A stretch of DNA of 64,000 nt from Pelagomonas calceolata (Eukaryota > Sar > Pelagophyceae > Pelagomonadales > Pelagomonadaceae). A model generated the notes under the pieces. That model did no database searches. It saw only the letters and a list, made by a program, of their open reading frames with translations, and was not told the DNA's origin. The stretch covers positions 3,472,001 to 3,536,000 of the forward strand of contig CAKKNE010000006.1 in the NCBI GenBank assembly GCA_918797485.1, in the 5' to 3' direction. The position numbers and the translations under genes are program-made. Below are positions 38,600-47,284 of this stretch, one piece after another (within the stretch, counting starts at the first letter, position 1; the number at the start of each line of letters is the position of its first letter).

Positions 38600-39088
38600 T
38601 TACGCATTACTCTCCGCAGAAAGCAGCGCGACGTAGTCCTCGTAGTAGATGCGCCCCGTTTCTTCATCTTTAGCAACTTCCATGAAGGCCTCGATCTCCT
38701 TCTCGCGGAAGGGCGTGCCCTTCGTGATTAAGGCTTCCCGCAACTTCGTGGCTTCGACGTAGCCCCTACCTTCCTCGTCGAAGGCGCGAAAACATTGCAG
38801 TAGTGTTTCATCGCTATCGGGCTCGAACTCGCCTCCAGCTAATAACTCAAGCATCTTCGGTTCAAACGTTTCGTACTTCACGAAGGCAGAAGCTTCTTCC
38901 CCCATCATGTCCGGTAGAATCTCCTTTACGACGGCTCTCTCCGTAGGATAAGCCCCAAGGTACCGCATGATCGTGGCCACTTCTTCTTGCACGACGCAGC
39001 CCTTCCGGTCCTTGTCGAAGAGTTGAAACGCTTCCCGGATGCGTTTTTTGGTTTCTAAATACCAAGTTTCATCGCGGGGCTCCCCCAT
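38600..39088 (-). CDS. DRC8: EF-hand protein, dynein regulatory complex subunit 8-like
   Basis: 162 residues. Two EF-hand pairs: a near-canonical first loop DKDRKGCVVQEE (residues 25-36) followed by ATIMRYLGAYPTE, a degenerate second loop, a third FDEEGRGYVEATKL, and a last DEETGRIYYEDYV. The order and the phrases MRYLGAYPTERAV and ITKGTPFREKEIEAFM match EFCAB2/DRC8, a nexin-dynein regulatory complex protein of motile cilia, better than calmodulin or centrin. It implies a flagellated stage or a retained axonemal gene. Confidence 0.8.
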   Translation of the reverse strand: MGEPRDETWYLETKKRIREAFQLFDKDRKGCVVQEEVATIMRYLGAYPTERAVVKEILPDMMGEEASAFVKYETFEPKMLELLAGGEFEPDSDETLLQCFRAFDEEGRGYVEATKLREALITKGTPFREKEIEAFMEVAKDEETGRIYYEDYVALLSAESNA

Positions 39089-39459
39089 GGCTGCCTACCG
39101 TACTCTGGAGCAAGTTTTTGGGGCAGCACAGTCTCCCTTGGTCCGCCGCGCGTCGTTTCAGCTGCAGCGGTGCGTTCGGTGAGTCCTACCGGGCGGCAGG
39201 CGCGCCGACGGCGTGTGGCAGGGCGTTTATAGGCTGCCCTGCGCTGTGCCCAGCAGGCGGGCTCACCGCTAGGGACCGCGCCGTCCTCCGGGCCGGCGTC
39301 CGACCTCTCGCAGCCCTCGCCGCGCGCGGTAGGACGTCTGTCACGCCGCGGAACAACCGGCGCAAACCCGTCACACGATCTCACATGCACTTTTGCAGAG
39401 CAGCCGAACAAACTGCCCGGAGCTCCGCCGGGGCAGCTCCATTCGCGGCGTCGCTGACC

Positions 39460-40201
39460 ATGGCCATGCGCGTCGGCCTCGTCCTCCTGCTCGCGCACTG
39501 CGCCGCGCGCCCGGCGCCGCCGCGCCCTCTTGCACTGAAAGGCGGTGCCAAAAAAAAGGCCATCAAGCATGGTAAGTCATGCTTCCACGCCATCGACGCG
39601 ACGCCAGCTCGACGGCGTAGCGGCGTGGTTCTCACCGGTCGATCTGCGCGCAGGCTTCCGCCACCGGATCCACCCCATCCATCTGGGGATCACGGGCTAC
39701 GCTGGGTACGTGGCCCTCAAGGAACTGAACGAAGAGCTATACGACCTGGGCCACCACCACGGCCTCGCGATGCTCGTCGCGAGTCGCTTGTGCCGAACGC
39801 TAGCGACCATAGAAGACAAGGCCATGCACGAATTACCCTCATTAAAAAAGATGTTGGTTGCGCAGACCACCATGCATATACTATGCGCGGGCGCCGTCGT
39901 CGCGGCGGGCTGGGAGGTCTACAACGACCTGAAGCCTGGTGGGCACCATGGCATGGTGTTATTGGCGATCCACGAGGTCCACGAGCTCCTCGAGGAGGCG
40001 GACTGGGATCCCAAGCATCATAAAGCATTGCACTCGGCTACCTTGAAATTTGTGATCGCGGGCGGGGCGTTGGCCTGCGCCGTGGTGGAGCTCGTCGAGG
40101 ATTTGGTGCCGGGCGCACATCACGGCGTCGCTTTACTAGCAGCGTCGCACGTGTGGTCGTCTATTGGTTTAATTCGCGCGGCGCGGAAAGCGCGGTCGTG
40201 A
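39460..40201 (+). CDS. Secretory/plastid-leader membrane protein with three His-His-Gly repeats
   Basis: Two exons, 39460-39571 and 39654-40201, phase 1; 219 residues. Exon 1 encodes a signal peptide (MAMRVGLVLLLAHCAA) and a Lys-rich linker. The mature protein has three copies of a motif of the form ELxxDLxxGxHHGxxLLAxxHV: ELYDLGHHHGLAMLVASRL, VYNDLKPGGHHGMVLLAIHEV (last 17 shown in part) and ELVEDLVPGAHHGVALLAAS. Each repeat follows or begins a hydrophobic helix. The paired His on helices could bind haem or metal, or chlorophyll (speculation). No family recognised. The intron is an introner with a strong GTAAGT donor. Confidence 0.72.
39572..39653 (+). other. Introner-type intron (82 bp)
   Basis: CATG|GTAAGTCATG ... 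GCGCGCAG|GCTTCC in phase 1. The body is almost only the paired arms: CCACGCCATCGACGCGACGC and GACGGCGTAGCGGCGTGG. Confidence 0.92.
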
Positions 40202-40278
40202 GGGTTCCTAAATCAATTCATTTTACCCAACCCGTCGTGTCGACGGCGTGGGAGCATAGATAACACAACACATAGAAA

Positions 40279-41897
40279 TTAATCCGGCTTGGCGCGGCGG
40301 CCCTCCTCGTCGCCCGGCGCGGGCTCCTCCTTCGTCTCGCCGTCGCCGCGACTTTCGACGCGCGCGTAGGTGGACGAGCTCTCCCGCTCGACGACGCGCG
40401 CGAGGCTCGACAGGATCGCCGCCGAGCAGAGCTGCAAGCCGGCCGTGATTAAAAATGTAAATCGGTACCCATACAAGTCGACGAGGTGGCCGCCGAGCAC
40501 GGCCGAGCCCGACCAGCCGAAGCGGTTGATCGACTCCGCCGCGTTCCACCTCGCACGCTCGTCCTTCCTTACATAATCGTTCAGGATGCTCCTTGTTAAA
40601 CCGGAGCAGCAGTTCGCGAGCCAGGTCCGCAGCAAATACAGCACGATGATCAACGGTCCGTCGTCGACGCGCGTCATGACGGCCAGCAGAATGCACGCGC
40701 AGACTTTCGTGCAGACGGTGACCCAGACCCGTCCTATTCTTTTTGAGAGCTTCTGGGCGACGAACGCGCAGCAGGCGATGCCCGTCGGAGCTGCCACGTA
40801 GATGACCTGCACTTTGATGGGCGAGAGGCCGACTTCCCTCCAGAAAAATAGCGGGAAGAACTTGACCGTCATGCCGCTCCCGAGCATGGACACGACGTCC
40901 GAGACGCAGACCGTCGCCGCGATCCGCAATTCTTGTTGTCGTCGCTCGGTCGCGTCGCCGTCGTCGGCGAGGAGCGGCCGGCTCAATTCACCCAAAGTCT
41001 GCTTCTCCGACAGCGCCAGGGCCTGCGTGGACACGCCATCGACGCGACGTCGTCCCCGTGACTGCATCTGCCGATCTCCACGCCATCGACGCGAGATTGC
41101 CTCCATTCGTGCGTCTGCAATAACCTAACTCACAGATTGACTTCCACGCGGGCCAAAACCAACAACGCCGGACAAAAAAACAAACAAGCGCCGCACGCGA
41201 TGACGATCTCGAGCTCGCCCTCGCGCCAGTGGTCGCCCACCGTCGCGAAGACGACAACAGCTAACAGAGGCCCCGCGGCCGTTCCCAAAACGCGCAGCGA
41301 CTGCTTCCTGACATATAACCTACTTCGCGAACCGGAAGGGATCGAGTCCCCAAAAATCGCCTCGACGGCCGACGACTGCGAGCCGACGAAGCAGCCGACG
41401 ATCGCCGTCGAGGCGCAGATGCACAGGAACTGCTTGTTTGCATGGATATGGTCGCCGAGGACCACGGACGCGACTAAGGAGCAAAAACCAAACGCTCCGA
41501 TGATCACGGCCGTCCGAATCACGGCCGTCCGCGACCACCGATCCGCTAACCACGCGGCGGGGAACGCGGCACACAAATTCGCGACGCCCATCGCTCCCAC
41601 GGCGTAGCCGACGCGCGCGTTGCTGCCCGTTCGTAACAATACGTAGGCCGCCAGGGGTGATGCCGTGGCGAGCGACGTGCAGACGTTGAGCGACGGCTGG
41701 TAGCAGAGCGTGATCTTCACGTTGCGGTTGAGCGGGCGTTTTGGGGCTGATAGCTCGTCCGTGTTGCCCTGCTCCGCGTCGGCGGCGGCCTGTCGCAGCG
41801 GGTTGCGAGCGGTCCCCTCCTCGGTACCATCGCTGGGGTCCGCGTCCGTCCGGGCCCACTCCGGCTCGGCGGCGCTGGCTGCTGCAGCCTGCCTCAT
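40279..41897 (-). CDS. Major facilitator superfamily transporter
   Basis: Two exons, about 41897-41154 and 41022-40279 (phase 0), about 495 residues. The N-terminal half has a hydrophilic start then six spans with the MFS loop motif WLADRWSRTAVIRTAVIIG between spans 2 and 3; the second half has six more spans, with AQKLSKRIGRVWVTV as the matching loop. The C-terminus is acidic. A plasma-membrane or organelle transporter; the substrate is not evident. Three in-phase donors are possible for exon 1: GC at 41153, GT at 41147 or GT at 41141. The GC choice gives a GCCC duplication at both junctions. The good-looking GTGAGT at 41133 breaks the frame. Confidence 0.82.
41023..41152 (-). other. Introner-type intron of the MFS gene (about 130 bp)
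   Basis: Acceptor CCACGCAG|GCCCTG. The body has two direct copies of TCGCGTCGATGGCGTG. If the donor is TTG|GCCCGC, the intron is GC-AG with GCCC repeated at the acceptor; alternatives are GT sites a few bases inside. Confidence 0.75.
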
Positions 41898-42345
41898 CTG
41901 TGTTAGCGCTGCAACTTTTGGCCTTCAGGCGCTTGTGGTCGCTGTATGGCCTCAATGCGGCTATTTTGCTGACGAATAGCTGAGTTTTAACCTTGTTTTG
42001 GCGCACTGCTGCACGATAATCGATGCTGCAGCGTGCGGGGTCCCCGAGACGAAAAACGACGGAGGTGTCTTGGAGTAATCCTCCTGGATGATTGTAAATA
42101 CGAACGCTCCAAGAGCGCGGATTGCCCAGCGGAAGCATGCTCAGTCTTCACACCTGAGCGCAATTGCAGTGCTAGCCGCTTGGAAGGGCGCTATCAGGAC
42201 AGAGATAGACTCTCGGAGCTCTTCTAGATCACATCTCTCCAGCACCCGTCGCTCTGAACGCGCCGCGCCCTGGGGCCGGGCACAGAGACAGTGCACACCC
42301 AGAGAAGTGTCAGCTGCAGTAACGCCGTCGGCGCGCACCTAGACG
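41898..42345. other. Divergent gap, no gene seen
   Basis: 448 bases between the starts of the MFS gene and lipoyl synthase. I do not see the common palindrome; the closest sequence is GTGCTAGCC near 42169. Confidence 0.5.
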
Positions 42346-43458
42346 ATGCGCCGCCTCCTCTCGAGCTGCGCCACCAGGGCCGCGCCAGCGACCCAGCCGC
42401 GCCTCGCCGCGCTCCGCGAGACCCTGAAGAAGGAGGCCGCCACCCCGGCGAAAGCGCGCAAGCCCGCGTGGCTCAAGGCCCCGGCCGCCGCCGGCGCGAA
42501 CTACGAGCGATTGAGAAGTACGGTGCGCAAGCAGAAGCTCGCGACGGTCTGCGAGGAGGCGCGGTGCCCGAACATCGGCGAGTGCTGGGGCGGCCGCGCC
42601 GCGGCGGGCGACGAAAGTAATGAGGAGCACACGGCCACCGCCACCATAATGATCATGGGCGACACGTGTACTAGAGGGTGCCGATTTTGTTCGGTCAAGA
42701 CGTCGCGGCGGCCCGATGCCCTGGATCCCGAGGAACCGTCGAGGACGGCCGACGCCGTGAACCAATGGGGTTTGGATTATGTCGTCGTGACGTCCGTCGA
42801 TCGCGACGACGTCCACGACCACGGTTCTTCACATATCTCCGAGACCGTGCGCCAGCTGAAAGCGAAGACGCCGCATTTGCTCGTGGAAGTACTCACACCG
42901 GACTTCGGCGGCGTCGTCGAGCGGGTCAACGAGGTCGCATTGAGCGGGCTGGACGTCTTCGCGCACAACGTCGAGACCGTGGAACGCCTCACTCCTAGAG
43001 TGCGCGACCGGCGCGCGGGGTACCAGCAGACCATGAATGTCCTGCAAGCGGCCAAGGCCGCGAATCCCGCTCTGGTGACGAAGTCGTCGATCATGCTCGG
43101 GCTCGGCGAGACGGACGACGAGATTTTGCAGACGCTCCGCGACCTGCGGGCGCACGGCGTCGACGTCGTGACCTTCGGCCAGTACCTGCAGCCGACGAAG
43201 CGGCATCTGAAAGTGGTGGACTACGTGACGCCCGAGGCCTTCGACCGCTGGCGCGACGCGGCGCAGGCCCTGGGCTTCCTCTACGTCGCGAGCGGGCCGC
43301 TCGTGCGGTCGTCGTACCGCGCGGGCGAGCTCTTCGTGAAGAACGTGCTGCGGGGGCGGAAGCCGAAGAAGGCCGACGTCGGGGCCGCGGCCGAGTCGCT
43401 CGCCGCCGCGGCGGCGGCGTCCACGGCGGCGGCGGCGGCGGCGACCGCTGCTGCGTAA
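42346..43458 (+). CDS. LIP1: Lipoyl synthase, mitochondrial or plastid radical-SAM enzyme
   Basis: 370 residues. An N-terminal Arg/Ala-rich presequence ([13 protein letters not shown]) precedes the family core. The auxiliary [4Fe-4S] cluster cysteines are [12 protein letters not shown] (69, 74, 80) and the radical-SAM cluster is CTRGCRFC (108, 112, 115). [27 protein letters not shown] and GLGETDDEI are all standard. It inserts two sulphur atoms into octanoyl groups to make the lipoyl cofactor of pyruvate and 2-oxoglutarate dehydrogenases and glycine cleavage. The C-terminus ends in an unusual run of Ala codons (GCG/GCC expansion), probably neutral. The presequence is compatible with a mitochondrion. 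Confidence 0.95.
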   Translation: MRRLLSSCATRAAPATQPRLAALRETLKKEAATPAKARKPAWLKAPAAAGANYERLRSTVRKQKLATVCEEARCPNIGECWGGRAAAGDESNEEHTATATIMIMGDTCTRGCRFCSVKTSRRPDALDPEEPSRTADAVNQWGLDYVVVTSVDRDDVHDHGSSHISETVRQLKAKTPHLLVEVLTPDFGGVVERVNEVALSGLDVFAHNVETVERLTPRVRDRRAGYQQTMNVLQAAKAANPALVTKSSIMLGLGETDDEILQTLRDLRAHGVDVVTFGQYLQPTKRHLKVVDYVTPEAFDRWRDAAQALGFLYVASGPLVRSSYRAGELFVKNVLRGRKPKKADVGAAAESLAAAAAASTAAAAAATAAA

Positions 43459-43600
43459 GTAACTATGTGTCTAGGACGCCGCCAGGATTAGTGACGTGAT
43501 TAGTGGGCGGAGCCCTGGGGGACCGTGCCTAAGCCGTGCGGGTTCGTTCGTGTTCCACGGCTAAGCGCGGCTTCCAGGGCTCCCGCGCTTTAGGACGTGG

Positions 43601-43627
43601 GCTAGCGGCCTGTAAGACACTAGCAAG
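43601..43627 (-). promoter_or_regulatory. Common promoter palindrome
   Basis: GCTAGCGGCCTGTAAGACAC then TAGCAAG, 127 bases before the ATG at 43754 and opposite in orientation to that gene. Confidence 0.75.
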
Positions 43628-43753
43628 AAAAAGGAACGTAGTGGAGATAATAAGGAGGATCAAGGTGAACGCGTAAACGAGCCCACGGCGCGAGCAGATC
43701 AGTGCTCGCTACAAAGCGGTTACATCTGAATAGCATAGCAATAAACTTACACT

Positions 43754-44281
43754 ATGGACCAGCGTCGCGGGGTCGCCGTGGTTTCTGCGCTGAGCACGGG
43801 CCTCGAGTTCAGTTGGGACATCGCGGAGACGAAAGGCCAGACGCTCTCTTCGTCGCATGATGCAAACGTGGCTGACGCATTGGGAGGGGAAGCTGGAGGC
43901 GGTTTTAACATCGGGCGGCGGCGCCTGGAGTCCACGGAAAAAGGGGTGCCCGGCTACGCCTACCCCGTCTCGGGCCGAGTGCTAGCCGTGTCCAAGAAGC
44001 TACTAGAAGTGACGCCGGATTCGCTAGATGAGCGGCGGCGGCTGCTGCAAGCTTCCGATGTGACTGAGCGGCGGCGACTAGAAGAATGGTTTAGCAAGTC
44101 CGTTAAAGATAGAATCGCATTTTTTGAGAATGGAGGCCCAGGGAGCGGCGGTTCGCAAGCGGCGGAAGGATCCGGAGAAGAATCGCAAGCAGGAGCCAGC
44201 AAGGGCGAGGCCGCAACGAAAGAAGAATCTGTCGAGCGCGGACGGGCGCGGGGCGACCTCGGAACGTACGAAACGATATAA
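43754..44281 (+). CDS. Hypothetical acidic protein
   Basis: 175 residues. The first half has a folded look (VAVVSALSTGLEFSWDIAE, GVPGYAYPVSGRVLAVSKKL), the second is charged, helical and low complexity (DERRRLLQASDVTERRRLEEW, GSGEESQAGASKGEAATKEE). The GYAYPVSGR stretch is the most family-like, but I do not recognise it. The stop lies 13 bases from the convergent DUF2470 gene. A promoter palindrome is 127 bases upstream. Confidence 0.55.
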   Translation: MDQRRGVAVVSALSTGLEFSWDIAETKGQTLSSSHDANVADALGGEAGGGFNIGRRRLESTEKGVPGYAYPVSGRVLAVSKKLLEVTPDSLDERRRLLQASDVTERRRLEEWFSKSVKDRIAFFENGGPGSGGSQAAEGSGEESQAGASKGEAATKEESVERGRARGDLGTYETI

Positions 44282-44294
44282 TTATGCACAGATC

Positions 44295-44975
44295 CTACTC
44301 CTGCTTCCCCGCGAAACTCCCCGCCAGCGCCCGCGCGTTCGCGAGGCGGTTCAGCCGCCCGAGCGACGCGACGCCGACCGCCAGCGCCGCCGCGGCCCAG
44401 CCGAGGGAAGCGCCCCAGCCGAGTTTGAGTTTTTTCTTGGCGACGTAGAGCGCGTTCAAGGCCTCGATCGCGTGACAAAAAAGAAGCAGCCCCGCGAGCT
44501 GCTTCAGGCCCTCCTTGTGGGGGAACGCGAGCATACAAAAGTCGCGCAGCGGCTGGAGGAAGCCTACCGACGTCAACCCGGCCAGGAGAACGACCGCCAT
44601 AACTACAAAAACGACCGCCCCCGCGGGCTGGTCCGCCGCCGGCCGCAGGACGCGGTGGTGGATCGCCACGAGTCGCACGCGCGCTTCGCCCGCGTCCGCG
44701 AGCGGCGGGTCGAGCGGCCAGACGAGCGCCCGCCGCTTCGGGACCTTGCCGTCGACGACGTCGAGCGTCACGGAAGTTTTCGTGATGGAGCTCATGCGCG
44801 CGCGTTTCGCCGTTGGGTCCAGCGCCAGCGCCATGGCGAGAACGCTGGCCGCATGATCCTGGTTCATATGCTCGCAGATGCGCTTGTTAACGTGTGCTTC
44901 GAAGGTGTCTTTGCCCTCGGCCATTTCTTTCTTCGTGCACGCTGCGCTGGTGCCGTCGTAGAGGTGCAGGGGCAT
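44295..44975 (-). CDS. DUF2470 domain membrane protein
   Basis: 226 residues from the ATG at 44975 (or 209 from MAEGKDTF at 44924). The N-terminal half is a DUF2470 unit: ICEHMNQDHAASVLAMALAL with the conserved HMNxDH pattern, and AKRARMSSITKTSVTL. In haem-utilisation (HugZ-like) and plastid proteins this domain folds against flavin- or haem-binding modules. The C-terminal half has three hydrophobic segments (AVVFVVMAVVLLAGL, LLLFCHAIEALNALYV, GWAAAALAVGVASL), so the protein is membrane anchored. Localisation is unknown. Confidence 0.75.
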   Translation of the reverse strand: MPLHLYDGTSAACTKKEMAEGKDTFEAHVNKRICEHMNQDHAASVLAMALALDPTAKRARMSSITKTSVTLDVVDGKVPKRRALVWPLDPPLADAGEARVRLVAIHHRVLRPAADQPAGAVVFVVMAVVLLAGLTSVGFLQPLRDFCMLAFPHKEGLKQLAGLLLFCHAIEALNALYVAKKKLKLGWGASLGWAAAALAVGVASLGRLNRLANARALAGSFAGKQE

Positions 44976-45095
44976 GCGTCGCGGCGGAGGCGCGCAGTGC
45001 TGCTGTGCTGCGTCGCGGCAGAGGCGTGCAGTTACTGTGCTGCGGTCGCGGCGGAGGCGTACGGTTACTAAGCTGCGGCCGCGGCGGAGGCGTGC
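44973..45095. repeat. Imperfect GC-rich tandem repeat in the leader of the DUF2470 gene
   Basis: Three to four degenerate copies of a unit of about 36 bases with the shared core CGCGGCGGAGGCGTGCAG and intervening CTGTGCTGC. It begins at the start codon and runs upstream, so it lies in the 5' leader or promoter. Confidence 0.7.
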
Positions 45096-45252
45096 AGGAC
45101 ACGTGCGTGCTGCTGTGCTGCAGTGCTTGCTTGCTGCTGCTCGGGATGCGACGAGGCCTTGCGCAGTGACACAGCAGTATCGGAGAATGCAATACTTCTC
45201 TCGTGTGAAAAGCGCAGCGCGCCGGAGAATTGGGGACGACCGGCATTTTGCA

Positions 45253-45279
45253 GCTAGCAGCTTTAAGGCACTAGCCAGC
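45253..45279 (-). promoter_or_regulatory. Common promoter palindrome, diverged copy
   Basis: GCTAGCAGCTTTAAGGCACT then AGCCAGC, 278 bases upstream of the DUF2470 gene start. Confidence 0.5.
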
Positions 45280-46728
45280 AAACCCGGAACGCGCATGCAG
45301 CTATTTGAGTATCCTTCAGTTCGCTACTGGTCCAAAGAGATCAATGGGACACTTAATGGGGGCCAAAAAATTAATTTTTTTAATTCGCGATATTGACGCC
45401 GCCGCCATGGCGGGCGCGTCGATGGAATCCTGTCGATTCGTGGCCCGGAGGTCTCCCTGGGGTCGTTTTTGGGTCGGTAGTGGTCGCGTGCAATCGCCTA
45501 CGCCGCATGCGCGGGCGCTTCCAGCGGTAGATAGATATGGCAATTCTCTTAGCCAGGCACTTCGTTTGCCCATGATTTGCCAAAGATTTCGATCCAGAGC
45601 TCTCTGGGGAGCTCCAAGTACGAGCGCATGCGGCATAGGCGACTACCCGACCCCAGACCTATCCCAGAGGGGGTCCCAGAGCCGATCAGCCCCCGAAAAA
45701 AGTGTGTAATTTGGACCCGATGGCGCCCCGTTCCCGTAAAAAACGTCAATTACCCGATGGCCCCCAGTAGTCGCCGTAGCGGTCTCGTTGGACCCTATAC
45801 TACCCCACCGATAGTCAACTACAAGTATATGACATCTACACCACGAGAAGGGTACTTTTGGCTGCCCACGCTCGGGACGTGAACATCTTGATCTGGAGCT
45901 CGCGCAAGTCAGTCGATCATGGAACAAATGATCGCGCCATGGTCCATGGTGATGGTACACGGGCTGATGGTCGTAGGTCCGTGCCTTGTGTCCAAATTAT
46001 TGAGATAACTCGGCCGCGAGTCCGACGAGCCGCCGGGAGCTTGAGGGACAGTAAATCAAATGTGTGACCGCTCAGGCGATTAGGCTGACCCGTCCCACTA
46101 TTAAAGCGCCTGAAACGCGAATTTATTTTATAACTCACCGGTCTGGGGCCAATTCAGTGCCCCGCGTACGTACCGTCGTCCGCGGAGAACGGGCAAGTCG
46201 GTCGATTGTGAGTAGAACAACGGCGTTATGGCCCAGCTATATAATGGCGTCGCTGATAATCGCGAGTCTAGGCTTCGAGCCTGTTTAGGGATAAACGTGG
46301 GGTCGCGAAGTCGACGAATCGCGAGGCTTTAACGGAGTACATGATCATGCTGGCCGATGTCCAGGCGGACTGGATGACATCTACCCCCAACAAACGGATG
46401 GAAACGAACATAAACTCGGGAGTTGTCTAGTAGAATTCTTCTCCCGCCCTCCGAGCGCGCGCCGTCGGCTCCGGTTCCGTCCAACTTGTATGAAAACTGG
46501 GCTGGAGTTGATATAATGTCCTATCTGGACGGTAGAGGGCGGCGTCAATCGCTGGTCTACTTTGGCAAGCCGGAAGACTCATCCGTGAATGTCGCGGGCG
46601 GTGCCTTCCGGGAGGCGCGAGGGTATGTTCCCGGGCCGCTACTCTGAAATATTTGGTCGCGGCGAACGACTAGGATGTATTCTGAATTTGGGTCATTCTT
46701 TTGACGCTATCGAAGCGTATCTTTGAAT
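45280..46728. other. Gene-poor 1.45-kb stretch of lower GC content
   Basis: Every frame I checked is short, lacks a convincing ATG start, and has no codon bias or domain. The base composition is visibly less GC-rich than the surrounding genes. It contains the inverted repeat at 45494-45642; otherwise I see no repeat unit, transposase, tRNA or rRNA. The nearest gene starts are at 44975 (minus) and the relic at 46816. Confidence 0.6.
45494..45642. repeat. 19-bp inverted repeat with 111-base spacer
   Basis: Left arm 45494-45512 TCGCCTACGCCGCATGCGC; right arm 45624-45642 is its reverse complement with one mismatch. Flanking bases (GGTCGGTAGT and ACTACCCGACC) also pair partly, extending the arms outward. 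It could be a hairpin or the termini of a small non-autonomous element; no clear target duplication was seen. Confidence 0.7.
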
Positions 46729-46752
46729 TTGCTAGTGTGTAGTTACGCTAGC
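46729..46752 (+). promoter_or_regulatory. Common promoter palindrome in front of a gene relic
   Basis: TTGCTAGTGTGTAGTTACGC then TAGC, only 64 bases before the ATG of the truncated MYND gene. It shows that the element stayed attached to a gene family's 5' end after the body was lost. Confidence 0.7.
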
Positions 46753-46815
46753 TTTCTTTCTTCCTTTCGACCGCGCGAGTAAAGGCCGGACCCTCACAGA
46801 CCCGGCCAACGCAAA

Positions 46816-46893
46816 ATGATCCTCACAAATTGCGCCGCCTGCGCCGCCCCACTGGCCCACAACGCGCCGCGATGCGTTAGAGGCGAAATCTGA
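46816..46893 (+). pseudogene. Truncated N-terminus of a MYND/TPR family gene
   Basis: MILTNCAACAAPLAHNAPRC then VRGEI and a stop. From memory this is how the pelagophyte MYND-TPR family begins: CAAC is the first half of a MYND finger, with the rest missing. Its C-terminal counterpart is the separate TPR fragment at 32201-32655. Confidence 0.5.
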
Positions 46894-47057
46894 AACCTTA
46901 CGCCGACGCGCCCGTGCACAAATCGCAACTCTTTGCGCAAAACGCGATCCGGCGGGCGCCGCTCGTCTCGATCCCGACGCCGCCCTCCTTGCATCCGCTG
47001 GTGACGCAGACGAGCTCGGACATGATCGGCGCCGCGCTGAAGCAGGAACTGTCGTAG
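46881..47057 (+). pseudogene. C-terminal remnant of an unknown gene
   Basis: Overlapping the MYND relic in another frame, 58 codons encode YADAPVHKSQLFAQNAIRR, then APLVSIPTPPSLHPLVTQT and SSDMIGAALKQELS before a stop at 47055-47057. There is no ATG start. It looks like the end of a protein gene fused to the MYND fragment by rearrangement. The gap from here to 47284 shows only a G-rich run near 47239. Confidence 0.35.
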
Positions 47058-47284
47058 TTTGCACATGCCTTCCCCACGCGACTGGGCCCGCGCGCTATGA
47101 GATAACTTGAACCCGTATATAAGTCCTGGAGGCGTCGTCGTCGATGGCGTAATCGCCGAGGGAGTCCGTCCCTGGGTCGTCGCCATAGACCCGCCGTAGG
47201 ACGCGCCGGGACCGGACGAACAGGGGATCTCGTTAGGCGGGGGGAGGGCGGGAGGGGCGGGGCGGGGGGGCAGCGGCGAATTGT

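Noticed and set aside
41130-41135. GTGAGT as donor of the MFS intron
   Set aside because: It is the best-looking donor, but it shifts the frame of the second half to an early stop.
45305-46647. Short open frames in the gene-poor stretch
   Set aside because: No ATG for the 74-residue frame, no codon bias, no domain; they look random.
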